A stretch of 56,509 nt of DNA. Source: Aquidulcibacter paucihalophilus. GTDB lineage: Bacteria > Pseudomonadota > Alphaproteobacteria > Caulobacterales > Aquidulcibacteraceae. A model generated the notes under the pieces. That model saw only the letters and a program-made list of their open reading frames with translations, had not been told where the DNA came from and searched no databases. The stretch is taken from the NCBI RefSeq assembly GCF_002105465.1, contig NZ_NCSQ01000163.1:1-56509 (forward strand). Direction: 5' to 3'. Position numbers and translations under genes: made by a program. Numbering within the stretch: position 1 is the stretch's first letter; each line of letters opens with the position of its first letter. This document shows, in pieces, positions 35,710-43,860 of this stretch.

Positions 35710-36458
35710 CTGCCTTTTGGACCGGCTTTCGCGCCCTCTATTGGCGGGAGTTGCGCCAAGATGCCGGCAACCCCCTCGCCTATATCTTTGGTGCCAGTTT
35801 TGTGTCGGCCTCAGCCCTTTTGGCATTTCAAGTGGGCGGTTTATTTGAAGCGGGCCGCGCTGAACTGGTTGCCTTTTTCCAATTCCACCCATGGCTGTTT
35901 GTGGTCTTAATGCCTGCGCTCAGCATGCGAGCTTGGAGTGACGAGGCAAGGACCGGCACGCTGGAAACCTTGCTGGCGTTACCGGTGCCGACCTCCGCGC
36001 TGGTTCTGGCGAAATTCATGGCAGCATGGACCTTGGCGTGCCTGATGCTAGCCTTCACAACCCCGCTCTGGTTCGGTGTTAGCCTACTTGGCCCGGTGGA
36101 CCATGGTGCGACTGTGACGGCTTATCTGGGATCGTGTTTGTTGGCGGGCGCATATCTGGCGATTGGCATGGCCGCATCTGCGGCCAGCCGCAGTCAGGTC
36201 TTAAGCTTTGTTCTGGCGCTAAGCCTGAGCTTTTTGGCTACAGCGGCGGGCCTGCCCTTGGTAAGTAGCACGCTGGCAGGTTTTCTGCCGCTGCCCCTAA
36301 CTGAAGCGCTTGCTGCGCTGTCCATGCTGGACGCTTTTGCAGGGTTTGAGCGAGGTGTGATCGAAGCCCGTGCCCTCAGCTACTTTCTGGCTGTTATGGC
36401 ATTGGGCCTCGCTCTGACTGGCCTGTGGGTTGACCATAAGCGCGGGGGGCAGGCATGA
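35706..36458 (+). CDS. ABC-2 type permease (GldF-like)
   Basis: This 250-residue integral membrane protein has six helices. The segment WRELRQDAGNPLAYIFGASF (about 15-34) and the large loop typical of ABC-2 permeases (SDEARTGTLETLLALPVPTS, about 78-97) identify the family. It overlaps both neighbours (ATGA). Transported substrate unknown. Confidence 0.92.
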   Translation: MTAFWTGFRALYWRELRQDAGNPLAYIFGASFVSASALLAFQVGGLFEAGRAELVAFFQFHPWLFVVLMPALSMRAWSDEARTGTLETLLALPVPTSALVLAKFMAAWTLACLMLAFTTPLWFGVSLLGPVDHGATVTAYLGSCLLAGAYLAIGMAASAASRSQVLSFVLALSLSFLATAAGLPLVSSTLAGFLPLPLTEALAALSMLDAFAGFERGVIEARALSYFLAVMALGLALTGLWVDHKRGGQA

Positions 36459-38284
36459 AACGGCCCCTTTTTACCCGGCTTGCTGCAACACTCTTGGTGA
36501 CCTTATTTCTGTGCAGCCAAATGATCAGCCAGAATTGGTTTGCCACACTGCGCCTCGATACCACGCAAGACCAAGACTATACGCTTTCGGCCAGCACACG
36601 AGCAGTATTGGGCGACATGAAACAGCCTTTAGAACTCCGCCTGTATGTGTCCCGCGACGCCCTAACCGAGGACCCCGTCCTGAGGAGCTTTAGCAAGCGG
36701 GTGGCTGACTTGTTGTCTGTCTATGCCAGCCAAGCCGCTGGCCAGATCAAACTGACCATTACCGATATCAAGCCCTTTTCAGCCGCAGAAGACGAAGCGC
36801 TGAAAGCGGGACTAACCCCTATTCCAGGCCCTAACCCGGATGATGCCGCAGCCTTTTTCGGTTTGGTTATCAAAAGCCCCTATGGCCGCGATGTGGTGCT
36901 GCCGTTGCTGGACCCGCGTGACGCAGCCAGCCTTGAATTTCACCTGACACGTGCGGTGGTCAAACTTCAGGAAGCAAAGCCAACACGGGTTGCCATGCTG
37001 ACAAGCTTGCCTTGGCTCGTCACGTCGGACCCGCAAAGGGGTGGCCTGCGACCTGTGGCTGAGGTTGCGCAGCTGTTGACGCAGGAAACGGATTTCTCGC
37101 TGCTTAGCCCCGATTTTCAGGCAGTTCCAACTGGCATCGACGTGCTGATTTTGGCCCAGCCAGAGGCTTTGACCGATGCACAGCAATTTGTGCTCGACCA
37201 ATATGTCCTCTCTGGCGGCAAGCTCATGATCTTTCTCGACCCCGCCTCGACCGTGTCGCGGGATGGTGGCGGCGGACTCGAACAGGGCAGCCAAGCGCTG
37301 GGTCGGTTGACGCAAGCGTGGGGCTTTAGCGTCCAAGGCGATGTGATTGCAGACCGCACTTTTGCGCTACCCGTACAGACCGGCCTTGCAGGGCGTAACG
37401 CGATTGCCCCCCAGCCCCTGATTTTTCGCGTGCCAGCTAGCGGCCTTAATCAGGACCAAGCCATCACATCGGGCCTAAGCCAAGGTGTGCATGTCGCGAC
37501 GCCGGGAGAGGTGGTCCCCCTTGGTCAAACCAGCAGCCGCTTTACCCCGCTTTTGACGTCGTCGCCCGATACCATGCGATTAGAGGCCCAACGCGCCTTG
37601 TCGGGCATTAGCCCACAAGATGTGCAATTAAATTGGCAAAGCTCAGGCCAGCGCCAAGTCTTGGCCGCAGAGGTGCAAGGCACATGGACCACCGCCTTTC
37701 CTGACGGAAATCCGCGCGATCAAAACGCAAGCACACTCAAAACAAGCACCCGCCCCGGCCAAATCCTCATCTTTGGCGACGTCGATCTTTTGGCCGACAG
37801 CCTCTATGTCGATGACACCGGCACGGTGGCCGATAATGCGCGCTTGCTCCTTAATAGTGTCGATTATCTTGCGGGCAAAACGCAACTTCTAAGCCTGCGA
37901 TCCAAAACGCCCCGCCCGCGCAACTTGGTTGAAGTTGAAAAATTGCGGCAGGCCGCTCAAGCCCGCATTCTAGAAGAAGAGCAAGCATTAGAAACCCGAC
38001 TGGCGCTTGCTGAAGCCCGCTTAAAAGACATTGAGACCACAGAAGCGCTTGAAGGGGTGATTGCCTCTGATGTGACAGACAGGGAACGCGCCCAAGCCCG
38101 CCAAGAGGTGCAAGAGGCACGGACGCGCTTGCGAGCCGTGCAAGAAGGTGTGCGAGAGGGCGTGACCCGTATCAAAACGCACCTCATGTTAATCCCCGGA
38201 ATCGTGATCCCTGCCCTCATGTTGCTGGCGGGCCTCTTGGTCCAGATGCTACGGCGACACCGCGCCAGAAAGGTCGGCGCATGA
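36455..38284 (+). CDS. GldG-like ABC-transporter auxiliary protein
   Basis: This 609-residue protein has an N-terminal membrane helix (about 8-26), a large periplasmic region with the GldG core (LDTTQDQDYTLSASTRAVL near 32-50, VDVLILAQPEALTDAQQF split near 228-245), a coiled coil (about 490-570, rich in Glu/Ala/Arg) and a C-terminal helix ending RRHRARK. It is the auxiliary component (PF09822 type) of Gld-type ABC systems. It overlaps its neighbours by 4 bases. Confidence 0.9.
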   Translation: MKRPLFTRLAATLLVTLFLCSQMISQNWFATLRLDTTQDQDYTLSASTRAVLGDMKQPLELRLYVSRDALTEDPVLRSFSKRVADLLSVYASQAAGQIKLTITDIKPFSAAEDEALKAGLTPIPGPNPDDAAAFFGLVIKSPYGRDVVLPLLDPRDAASLEFHLTRAVVKLQEAKPTRVAMLTSLPWLVTSDPQRGGLRPVAEVAQLLTQETDFSLLSPDFQAVPTGIDVLILAQPEALTDAQQFVLDQYVLSGGKLMIFLDPASTVSRDGGGGLEQGSQALGRLTQAWGFSVQGDVIADRTFALPVQTGLAGRNAIAPQPLIFRVPASGLNQDQAITSGLSQGVHVATPGEVVPLGQTSSRFTPLLTSSPDTMRLEAQRALSGISPQDVQLNWQSSGQRQVLAAEVQGTWTTAFPDGNPRDQNASTLKTSTRPGQILIFGDVDLLADSLYVDDTGTVADNARLLLNSVDYLAGKTQLLSLRSKTPRPRNLVEVEKLRQAAQARILEEEQALETRLALAEARLKDIETTEALEGVIASDVTDRERAQARQEVQEARTRLRAVQEGVREGVTRIKTHLMLIPGIVIPALMLLAGLLVQMLRRHRARKVGA

Positions 38285-39288
38285 CTGGAATGGGTTCGAC
38301 CACCGGCGACCTCAAGCGGCGGGACATTGTGTTGCGCTTGGGCGCGATAACGCTGCTTGGAATAGGCCTTAGCCTCGGTGCCCATCTAAGCCGGTCTGGG
38401 GCGGGGCCAGGGCAATCCAAATCGGGCAAGCTCTTCCCAAAACTCGCTAGAGATTTATCAAAAGTCAGCCGGATCCAGATTCTTGGGCCCTCAAACCAAT
38501 TTGAACTCGTGAAAGTCTCAGGCAAGTGGGTCATGCCCCGCGCCGATTCCTATGACATTGCCGAGGCGCCGCTGCGCCGCCTTTTGAAGGCCGTTTCAGA
38601 CCTTCGCTATATCCGCGCCTTGCCACCCCCAACCCAACAAGATGCCGCTGCCAGCGATATTGATCCGCGTACTGGCGGAGATGGGGTTTGGCTGTCGCTC
38701 GAGACCGAAACGCGAGACAAGCTCGCCACCCTTATCCTCGCAAGACGGGGGGATCGTACCTTGGTCTTGGTGTCCGATGACAGCACCTTCTATGAAGTGA
38801 CGTCCGCCGATTGGCCAAGTTTGACTTCCGCCCGTGCGTGGCTGGATTTGCCACAGTTTGATATCCCGCCAGAGCGGATTGCGACCATAAGCCTCACACG
38901 GCCTCGGCAAGGTCCGATTGACATCGTCCGCCGACCCGATGGTGGCTTTGCGCCGGTCGGTGGCAGAGCAAATGCCTCCATCACCGATATCGCCTTGGTG
39001 TTGACGCGCTTGGCTTTCCAAGATGCGCGACGTGAAAGTCGGCTGATCGGCCCGGCAAGCTTTCGCCATGAGACAAGCCTAAAATCAGGCTTAATCATAG
39101 CACTGGAGGGCTATGAGGCTGATGGCCAATTCTGGGTGAAAGTAGCCGTAGATGCGCGGAAGGCCGCAACCGATCAAGAAGGCCAGCGCTTGGCCGAAGC
39201 TACCCGCGGCTGGGCGTATCAAGTGCCACCGAAGCTGGGGACCCTGCTTTCGACCCCGACTGCCTTGCTTCTGCAGGCCGGGCCCTGA
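38281..39288 (+). CDS. DUF4340 domain-containing protein
   Basis: This 335-residue protein has one N-terminal membrane helix (about 17-37), then a periplasmic DUF4340 region: VSRIQILGPSNQFELVKVSG (about 61-80), YDIAEAPLRRLLKAVSDLRY, and LARRGDRTLVLVSDDSTFYEV. DUF4340 commonly closes the GldAFG-type ABC operon, as here. Role unknown; it probably works in complex with the GldG-like protein. Confidence 0.88.
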   Translation: MTGMGSTTGDLKRRDIVLRLGAITLLGIGLSLGAHLSRSGAGPGQSKSGKLFPKLARDLSKVSRIQILGPSNQFELVKVSGKWVMPRADSYDIAEAPLRRLLKAVSDLRYIRALPPPTQQDAAASDIDPRTGGDGVWLSLETETRDKLATLILARRGDRTLVLVSDDSTFYEVTSADWPSLTSARAWLDLPQFDIPPERIATISLTRPRQGPIDIVRRPDGGFAPVGGRANASITDIALVLTRLAFQDARRESRLIGPASFRHETSLKSGLIIALEGYEADGQFWVKVAVDARKAATDQEGQRLAEATRGWAYQVPPKLGTLLSTPTALLLQAGP

Positions 39289-39369
39289 CCGATTGTGCAC
39301 GCTTTTGTGCTGCGTCTGATCGCGCTCTAACGCTGGACCTGATGGCGTGTGCGTTCTAACTGAGGACCT

Positions 39370-40089
39370 ATGATTTCTGGCTTTGCAAACCCGCAACGTT
39401 TCCTCGGTCTCAGCAACTGGCTGTTGCCGATCACCAGTGTGCTGGCCGTCCTTGTGACCGCCATTGGGGTGGTTTGGTCACTGCTTTATGCCCCAGCCGA
39501 CTATCAGCAAGGTGAAACAGCGCGCATCATGTATATTCATGTGCCCGCAGCTTGGATTGCTGTGGGAGCCTATACTGGCATGGCAATTGGCAGTGTATCT
39601 TATCTGGTATGGGGCCATGCGCTTGGCGATATTGCCGCCAAAGTGATGGCACCGATTGGCGCAGCCTTTACCGCCTTATGTCTGGCTACTGGCTCCATTT
39701 GGGGTCGGCCCATGTGGGGCACATGGTGGGAGTGGGATGGCCGGCTAACCTCTGTCCTTGTGCTGTTCTTTCTCTATTTGGGCTATATGGCGCTGCGAAG
39801 CGCTTTAGATGAGACCAGCAAAGCTTCTAAAGCGGCGGCGATCCTGTGCTTGGTAGGCACGATCAACATCCCCATCATCCGTTTCTCGGTTGAATGGTGG
39901 AATACGTTGCACCAACAGGCATCGGTCATTCGCGAGGGTGGTCCGAGCCTTGACCCCAGCTTGCTCCATCCCCTGCTGGTGATGGGAGTCGCGTATCTGT
40001 TGATCTTTGCCGCTTTGACCTTGGCAGCCATGCGTGCCGAAATCTGGAAGCGCTCAGCCGATGCGATTCAGGCGAGGTTGCAGGCATGA
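39370..40089 (+). CDS. ccmC: heme export protein CcmC
   Basis: This 239-residue six-helix protein presents heme to CcmE. The tryptophan-rich heme motif is visible as WGRPMWGTWWEWDGRLTS (about 115-132), flanked by axial His residues in YIHVPAAW (near 57) and WWNTLHQQ (near 180). The usual WWD block has Glu where most family members have Val or Thr before WD. It overlaps ccmD by 4 bases. The upstream 81 bases carry an imperfect 20-base duplication around GACCT-ATG and no clear promoter. Confidence 0.96.
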   Translation: MISGFANPQRFLGLSNWLLPITSVLAVLVTAIGVVWSLLYAPADYQQGETARIMYIHVPAAWIAVGAYTGMAIGSVSYLVWGHALGDIAAKVMAPIGAAFTALCLATGSIWGRPMWGTWWEWDGRLTSVLVLFFLYLGYMALRSALDETSKASKAAAILCLVGTINIPIIRFSVEWWNTLHQQASVIREGGPSLDPSLLHPLLVMGVAYLLIFAALTLAAMRAEIWKRSADAIQARLQA

Positions 40090-40277
40090 CTCCACAATTT
40101 GCTACCCTCTCTGACTTTATGGCCATGGGTGGCTATGCCGGTTTTGTTTGGGGCGCTTGGGGTTTGAGCGTGGCGGTCATCACCGCCCTCATCCTGCGCG
40201 CCATTGTGAATGGACGTCAGCAAAAGGCCCGCTTAGAAGCCTTGCGCCAAGAAAAGGATGCAGGCGCAAACCCATGA
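40086..40277 (+). CDS. ccmD: heme exporter small subunit CcmD
   Basis: This 63-residue protein has one membrane helix (about 20-40) and a basic C-terminal tail (NGRQQKARLEALRQEKDA), the usual CcmD pattern. The N-terminal MGGYAGFVWGAW motif is conserved in CcmD. It stabilises the CcmC-CcmE contact. It overlaps both neighbours. Confidence 0.9.
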   Translation: MTPQFATLSDFMAMGGYAGFVWGAWGLSVAVITALILRAIVNGRQQKARLEALRQEKDAGANP

Positions 40278-40819
40278 GCGAACAGCCCAAAGCCAATCGC
40301 CTAATGGCCTTTTTGCCGCTGGCCTTGTTTCTGGCGCTGGCGGGATTATTTGCTTGGGCCATGTTTGGCCAACGGGTTGACCGCCACGCCAGCGCTTTAA
40401 TTGGCAAGCCCGTTCCGCCGATTGTTTTGCCCGATATGGACGGCAATACCCTTGACCTTGCCAGCTATAAGGGCCGAGCTGTCATTGTGAATGTGTTTGC
40501 GTCTTGGTGTGCACCGTGCCGGGTTGAGCACCCGATGTTGCTGCAATTGGCCAAGGACAAACGCTTTGTCGTGATTGGCCTTGCCTATCGCGATGACCCC
40601 AGCAAGACCCAAGCGTATCTGGATGAATTAGGCGACCCCTATGCCCAGACCGGCATTGATCGCCAGGGCGCGGCAGGGGTACAATTGGGTTTAGGCGGTG
40701 TACCTGAGACCTATGTCATCAGCGCGAAGGGTATTGTCTTGGCCCGACATCGGGGCGAAATCACGCCGAAAGTTGCCGCCGATTTGGCGCAATTGGCAGC
40801 CCGCAGTTCAACTCCCTAA
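40274..40819 (+). CDS. ccmG: thiol:disulfide oxidoreductase CcmG (DsbE)
   Basis: This 181-residue protein has an N-terminal anchor (about 10-29) and a periplasmic thioredoxin fold with ASWCAPCRVEHP (Cys80-Cys83 approximately) and GVPETYVISAKG with cis-Pro. The GVPETYVID-type end is the CcmG/DsbE fingerprint and separates it from the TlpA at 17.5 kb. It reduces the CXXCH cysteines of apocytochrome c. It starts inside the ccmD stop region (ATGA). Confidence 0.94.
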   Translation: MSEQPKANRLMAFLPLALFLALAGLFAWAMFGQRVDRHASALIGKPVPPIVLPDMDGNTLDLASYKGRAVIVNVFASWCAPCRVEHPMLLQLAKDKRFVVIGLAYRDDPSKTQAYLDELGDPYAQTGIDRQGAAGVQLGLGGVPETYVISAKGIVLARHRGEITPKVAADLAQLAARSSTP

Positions 40820-40896
40820 AGCTGGTTTGTTTGGGGTGACGGGCCTGCCCGAGTTGTTTGTAAATCATTAACGCAACGCAGATTAGGCCTATTTCT

Positions 40897-41169
40897 ATGA
40901 AAGTTGACCCACCCCTTTTTCCCCAATCATTCGGCCAAACCCCTACCCCATCGCGGCCTTCGGCGAACACAAGTGAGTCGATCAAGGCGTTTGCTGCATT
41001 GTTGAGTGCAACCAATCAACGTTCCAGCCTGCCTCGGACACCGTCCAATGAAGCCCCGCCAGCACAACCGACGACTGGTTTAAACTCAAGCCCTTCCGTC
41101 AAGGCAGAAGAAGCCGCAGCGCAAACCGGATTGGCCCGACCTGGGCGGGTCATCGATATCCGCGTCTAG
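40897..41169 (+). CDS. small hypothetical protein upstream of flagellin cluster
   Basis: This 90-residue protein is rich in Pro, Ser, Thr and Ala with no membrane helix or signal. It has a short helical piece (SIKAFAALLSATNQ, about 27-40) and a conserved-looking end, RPGRVIDIRV. I do not recognise the family. Its position between ccmG and the flagellin-like genes suggests, but does not show, a motility link. It may be specific to this lineage. Confidence 0.5.
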   Translation: MKVDPPLFPQSFGQTPTPSRPSANTSESIKAFAALLSATNQRSSLPRTPSNEAPPAQPTTGLNSSPSVKAEEAAAQTGLARPGRVIDIRV

Positions 41170-41261
41170 GCAGAAAATTTAGTTAAAATCCGATTCAAAT
41201 CTAGTTCAAATCAATCTCGAACTTGAATCAATTTCTCCTGATTCTGCGGACCATTCATTTG

Positions 41262-41303
41262 TAACTCATGGGTAACATAGCGCTTGGTTACAACGACCAA
41301 GCG
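41262..41303 (+). promoter_or_regulatory. promoter-like motif and hairpin upstream of the mini-flagellin
   Basis: TAACTCATGGGTAACATAG (41262-41280) matches 42874-42892, ahead of the second full flagellin, in 16 of 19 bases, and lies 80 versus 79 bases before the respective start codons. It is followed here by a perfect inverted repeat, CGCTTGGT (41281-41288) / ACCAAGCG (41296-41303), which could fold in the mRNA leader. The upstream DNA (41170-41260) is AT-rich. Confidence 0.5.
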
Positions 41304-41341
41304 CCTGAATGGCGTTCCACCGCTTGATGAAGGATCATACA

Positions 41342-41716
41342 ATGATTGGCATCAACTCTGGCTTTGGGCCCTTTCAGGCCTTACAGCTGCAGGTCGCAGC
41401 CCGCAGTGATCCGTCCCAAAAAACTTCGGACGACATGCGCGCTCGCGACACTGAGTCAGACCATGCCGAAAAGGCCCTTGAAATTGATCTGACTATCCCT
41501 CGAACCCCGTCCGATCACTTGCCCAAAGCGCACCACATGGACTTCCTCTCGCAGATGGAAGCGATTGTGTCTGCCAATTCAACGCAGGTAACGGCCAACG
41601 ATCTTACGACAGATGCCGGTCGCCTCCAGGCGCTGCGAATCCGTCAACAATTGGAGTCACAGCCATTTGGGATCACCAATCGTGCATCTCAACTTGCGCT
41701 GGCCTTGTTCCGCTAA
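41342..41716 (+). CDS. mini-flagellin: flagellin-like N- and C-terminal ends without the core
   Basis: This 124-residue protein starts MIGINSGFGPF, like the MISVNTN... start of the neighbouring flagellins. Its last 40 residues align without gaps to their C-terminal D0 end: about 16 identities, including LQ-L, QL, N, AL-LFR. The D1 helices and core (roughly residues 40-220 of a flagellin) are missing, replaced by a polar stretch. A flagellin normally needs both D0 and D1 to polymerise. It could be a degraded paralogue or a small protein that caps or regulates filament subunits. ATG 41342 is preceded by GAAGGA. Confidence 0.7.
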   Translation: MIGINSGFGPFQALQLQVAARSDPSQKTSDDMRARDTESDHAEKALEIDLTIPRTPSDHLPKAHHMDFLSQMEAIVSANSTQVTANDLTTDAGRLQALRIRQQLESQPFGITNRASQLALALFR

Positions 41717-41767
41717 GCGCGGCTAGCTCCACCCCCTCTTTGTATGCGTGCCTTCGAGAGTTCCCCT

Positions 41768-41790
41768 ATGCCGATGGCTATCGGCATGCA
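41768..41790 (+). promoter_or_regulatory. palindrome and weak sigma-54-like site upstream of flagellin 1
   Basis: ATGCCGAT (41768-41775) and ATCGGCAT (41780-41787) form an 8-bp hairpin with a 4-nt loop. The same bases contain TGGCTATCGGCATGCA (41775-41790), which keeps the GG-N10-GC core of sigma-54 promoters but differs at several consensus positions. It could equally be a transcript end for the mini-flagellin. CCCATGGG lies further downstream at 41809-41816. Confidence 0.3.
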
Positions 41791-41908
41791 TGGGGGCGGC
41801 TGTCCGCACCCATGGGCTGAGCGAAGTTCCCCCTAACAGGGCCATAGCGCCCGTTTCAGCAACGCGTGACTTGAAGTCAAATCAATTGCTAAATGCAAGG
41901 AGATCACA

Positions 41909-42733
41909 ATGATCAGTGTCAACACCAATCTGGCTGCCATGGCCGCCATTCAGAACCTCAACCGCACCGGGTCAGAGTTACAGCAAACCCAATCGGCCAT
42001 CTCAACCGGCAAGAAGATCGCCAATGTCCGTGACAATGGCGCGGTGTGGGTGATTGCCAATAAAATGTCGACCTATGTGCAATCCTATAGCCGGGTGCGG
42101 GAATCTAATGATCGCGCCACGGCCATTCTCGACACCGCCATTGCCGCCGGTGAAGGAATAATGGAATTGCTCAATGAGATGAAGGCCAAGGCTTTGGCTG
42201 CCACCCAAACAGGCCTGTCTGCTGGGTCGCAAGCCGCACTGACTGCCGACTTTAACCAATTGCGTGATCAAATCGCCACGGTGGTTGCCAATGCTTCCTT
42301 TGATGGCACCAATATGGTGGGCGCAACCCCAGACAGCGCTATCGGTTTGGGGGATTCGTCTGGAGGCAACGGGATTACCATTGCAGGGGCGAACCTGAGC
42401 TTGGGCGGCCCTGTGGTGAGTGTGGCAACAGGAACTTCGGTTGACACCGCCGCCAATGCCAGCACTGCACTTGGTTTGGTCAATGCTTCCATCACCGCCT
42501 TGGGGACCCAATTGGCAACCTGGGGCGCGGGGGCAAAGCGGCTAGAAGTTCACCGCCAATTTGTCGGCAAGCTGCAAGATGCGCTGAACACGGGTATTGG
42601 CTCTTTGGTTGATGCAGACTTGTCTGCTGAAAGCGCCAAGCTGCAATCCTTGCAAGTGAAGAAGCAATTGGGCATCCAAGCGCTTTCGATAGCCAACTCA
42701 ACAACCCAATATGCTTTGGGCTTGTTTCGCTAG
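41909..42733 (+). CDS. flagellin (copy 1)
   Basis: This 274-residue flagellin forms the filament. The conserved D0/D1 N-terminus is MISVNTNLAAMAAIQNL, then STGKKIANVRDNGAVW, and the C-terminus ends ALSIANSTTQYALGLFR. It has no expanded variable D2/D3 domain, as in the FljK-type flagellins of Caulobacter. AAGGAG lies 7 bases before the ATG. It is a tandem paralogue of the gene at 42.95 kb and has its own terminator. Confidence 0.96.
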   Translation: MISVNTNLAAMAAIQNLNRTGSELQQTQSAISTGKKIANVRDNGAVWVIANKMSTYVQSYSRVRESNDRATAILDTAIAAGEGIMELLNEMKAKALAATQTGLSAGSQAALTADFNQLRDQIATVVANASFDGTNMVGATPDSAIGLGDSSGGNGITIAGANLSLGGPVVSVATGTSVDTAANASTALGLVNASITALGTQLATWGAGAKRLEVHRQFVGKLQDALNTGIGSLVDADLSAESAKLQSLQVKKQLGIQALSIANSTTQYALGLFR

Positions 42734-42764
42734 TCTAAAAACTAAAATTTAATCAGATATTTAA

Positions 42765-42799
42765 GGCTCGGATGGCAGCATTTGCTTTCCGAGCCTTTT
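42765..42799 (+). terminator. intrinsic terminator after flagellin 1
   Basis: GGCTCGGA (42765-42772) pairs with TCCGAGCC (42788-42795) over 8 bp with a 15-nt loop and is followed by TTTT. It lies 31 bases past the stop, separating the two flagellin transcripts. Confidence 0.75.
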
Positions 42800-42873
42800 G
42801 TCTGTTGCAAGCCTGTTTGGCACCCCGAGCCGGCGGCGGATGCAGATTGTTACTGCGAGTAACTAAAGATTTA

Positions 42874-42892
42874 TAACCCATGGGTAATATGG
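42874..42892 (+). promoter_or_regulatory. promoter-like motif upstream of flagellin 2
   Basis: TAACCCATGGGTAATATGG matches the motif ahead of the mini-flagellin (16 of 19 bases, same distance to the start codon). AACGAC follows both motifs at nearly the same offset. It contains the palindrome CCCATGGG, also present ahead of flagellin 1 (41809). It is a candidate flagellin-specific promoter or activator site; which sigma factor would use it is unclear. Confidence 0.5.
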
Positions 42893-42952
42893 TCTCGTCA
42901 AAACGACATGGCGATACAACATCGCCCAAATGCAAAAAGCAAAGGGATCAAA

Positions 42953-43777
42953 ATGATCAGCATCAATACCAATATCGGGGCTATGGCGGCTATTCAAAAC
43001 CTAGCCTCGACCAAACGGGATCTGCAGGCCACGCAAAATGCCATTGCAACGGGAAAAAGCGTTGCATCGGCAAAGGACAATGGCGCAATCTGGACTATCG
43101 CCAATAAGATGACCTCTGATGTCATGGCCTATAGCCGTGTACGGGAATCGAATGATCGGGCAGGTGCCATCCTCGATACCGCCATCGCCGCAGGCGAGAG
43201 CATCATGGAATTGCTCAATGAAATGAAAGGCAAAGCCCTCGCCGCTTCCCAACCTGGACTTTCGGTTGGCTCTCAAGCCGCATTGAACGCGGACTTCATT
43301 CAGTTACGAGACCAAATCACCAATGTGATCGCCAATGCTTCCTTTGACGGCGCGAACCTTGTAGGCGCCTCGCCAGCATCCGCAGTTTCATTGGGCGATG
43401 CCAGTGGCGGCAACAACATCACGGTTGCCGGTGCGAACTTGTCGCTGGGGGGCGCGACGGTCACTGTGACGGCGACCTCGGCAGTCGATACCGCGACCAA
43501 TGCGACAGCCACCTTGGGCCTTGTAAACGCATCGATCACCAACCTTGGTACGCAACTGGCCACTTGGGGCGCGGGTGCCAAGCGCTTTGAAGTCCATCGC
43601 ACCTTTGTCTCAAAGCTGTCCGATGCCCTGAATACCGGGATTGGAGCCATCACCGATGCCGACCTCAGCAAAGAGAGCGCGAAACTGCAATCGCTTCAGG
43701 TCAAGCAACAATTGGGCATTCAGGCACTGTCGATTGCAAACAGTTCTGCTCAGTCTGCCCTTTCACTCTTCCGCTAA
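42953..43777 (+). CDS. flagellin (copy 2)
   Basis: This 274-residue flagellin is very similar to copy 1: MISINTNIGAMAAIQNLAST at the start, and SIANSSAQSALSLFR at the end. Shared features are SVGSQAALNADFIQLRDQ and AGANLSLGG in the centre. The ATG at 42953, preceded by AAAGGG, makes both copies exactly equal in length; an upstream ATG at 42908 would add 15 unrelated residues. Different filament subunits are common in Caulobacterales and may be placed in different filament segments. Confidence 0.96.
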   Translation: MISINTNIGAMAAIQNLASTKRDLQATQNAIATGKSVASAKDNGAIWTIANKMTSDVMAYSRVRESNDRAGAILDTAIAAGESIMELLNEMKGKALAASQPGLSVGSQAALNADFIQLRDQITNVIANASFDGANLVGASPASAVSLGDASGGNNITVAGANLSLGGATVTVTATSAVDTATNATATLGLVNASITNLGTQLATWGAGAKRFEVHRTFVSKLSDALNTGIGAITDADLSKESAKLQSLQVKQQLGIQALSIANSSAQSALSLFR

Positions 43778-43811
43778 GAGAAGAGATTATAGAAAACCCA
43801 TTCGATACTTT

Positions 43812-43841
43812 GGCCCGGACGTTACCGTCCGGGCCTTTTTT
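43812..43841 (+). terminator. strong intrinsic terminator after flagellin 2
   Basis: GGCCCGGACG and CGTCCGGGCC (with the closing G-C pair 43821/43826) form a 10-bp stem around TTAC, followed by six T. It lies 34 bases past the stop and ends the flagellin transcript, before the convergent acyl-CoA dehydrogenase gene. Confidence 0.9.
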
Positions 43842-43860
43842 GTATTTGGCAAAAAGTGGC

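Noticed and set aside
34957..39288. Four-gene ABC/DUF4340 block as a new system
   Set aside because: Its order (ATPase, permease, GldG-like, DUF4340) is a widely found Gld-type ABC cassette.
42800..42870. Sigma-54 promoter (TGGCAC) ahead of flagellin 2
   Set aside because: The -24 box looks perfect but no GC element lies at the required 10-base spacing.
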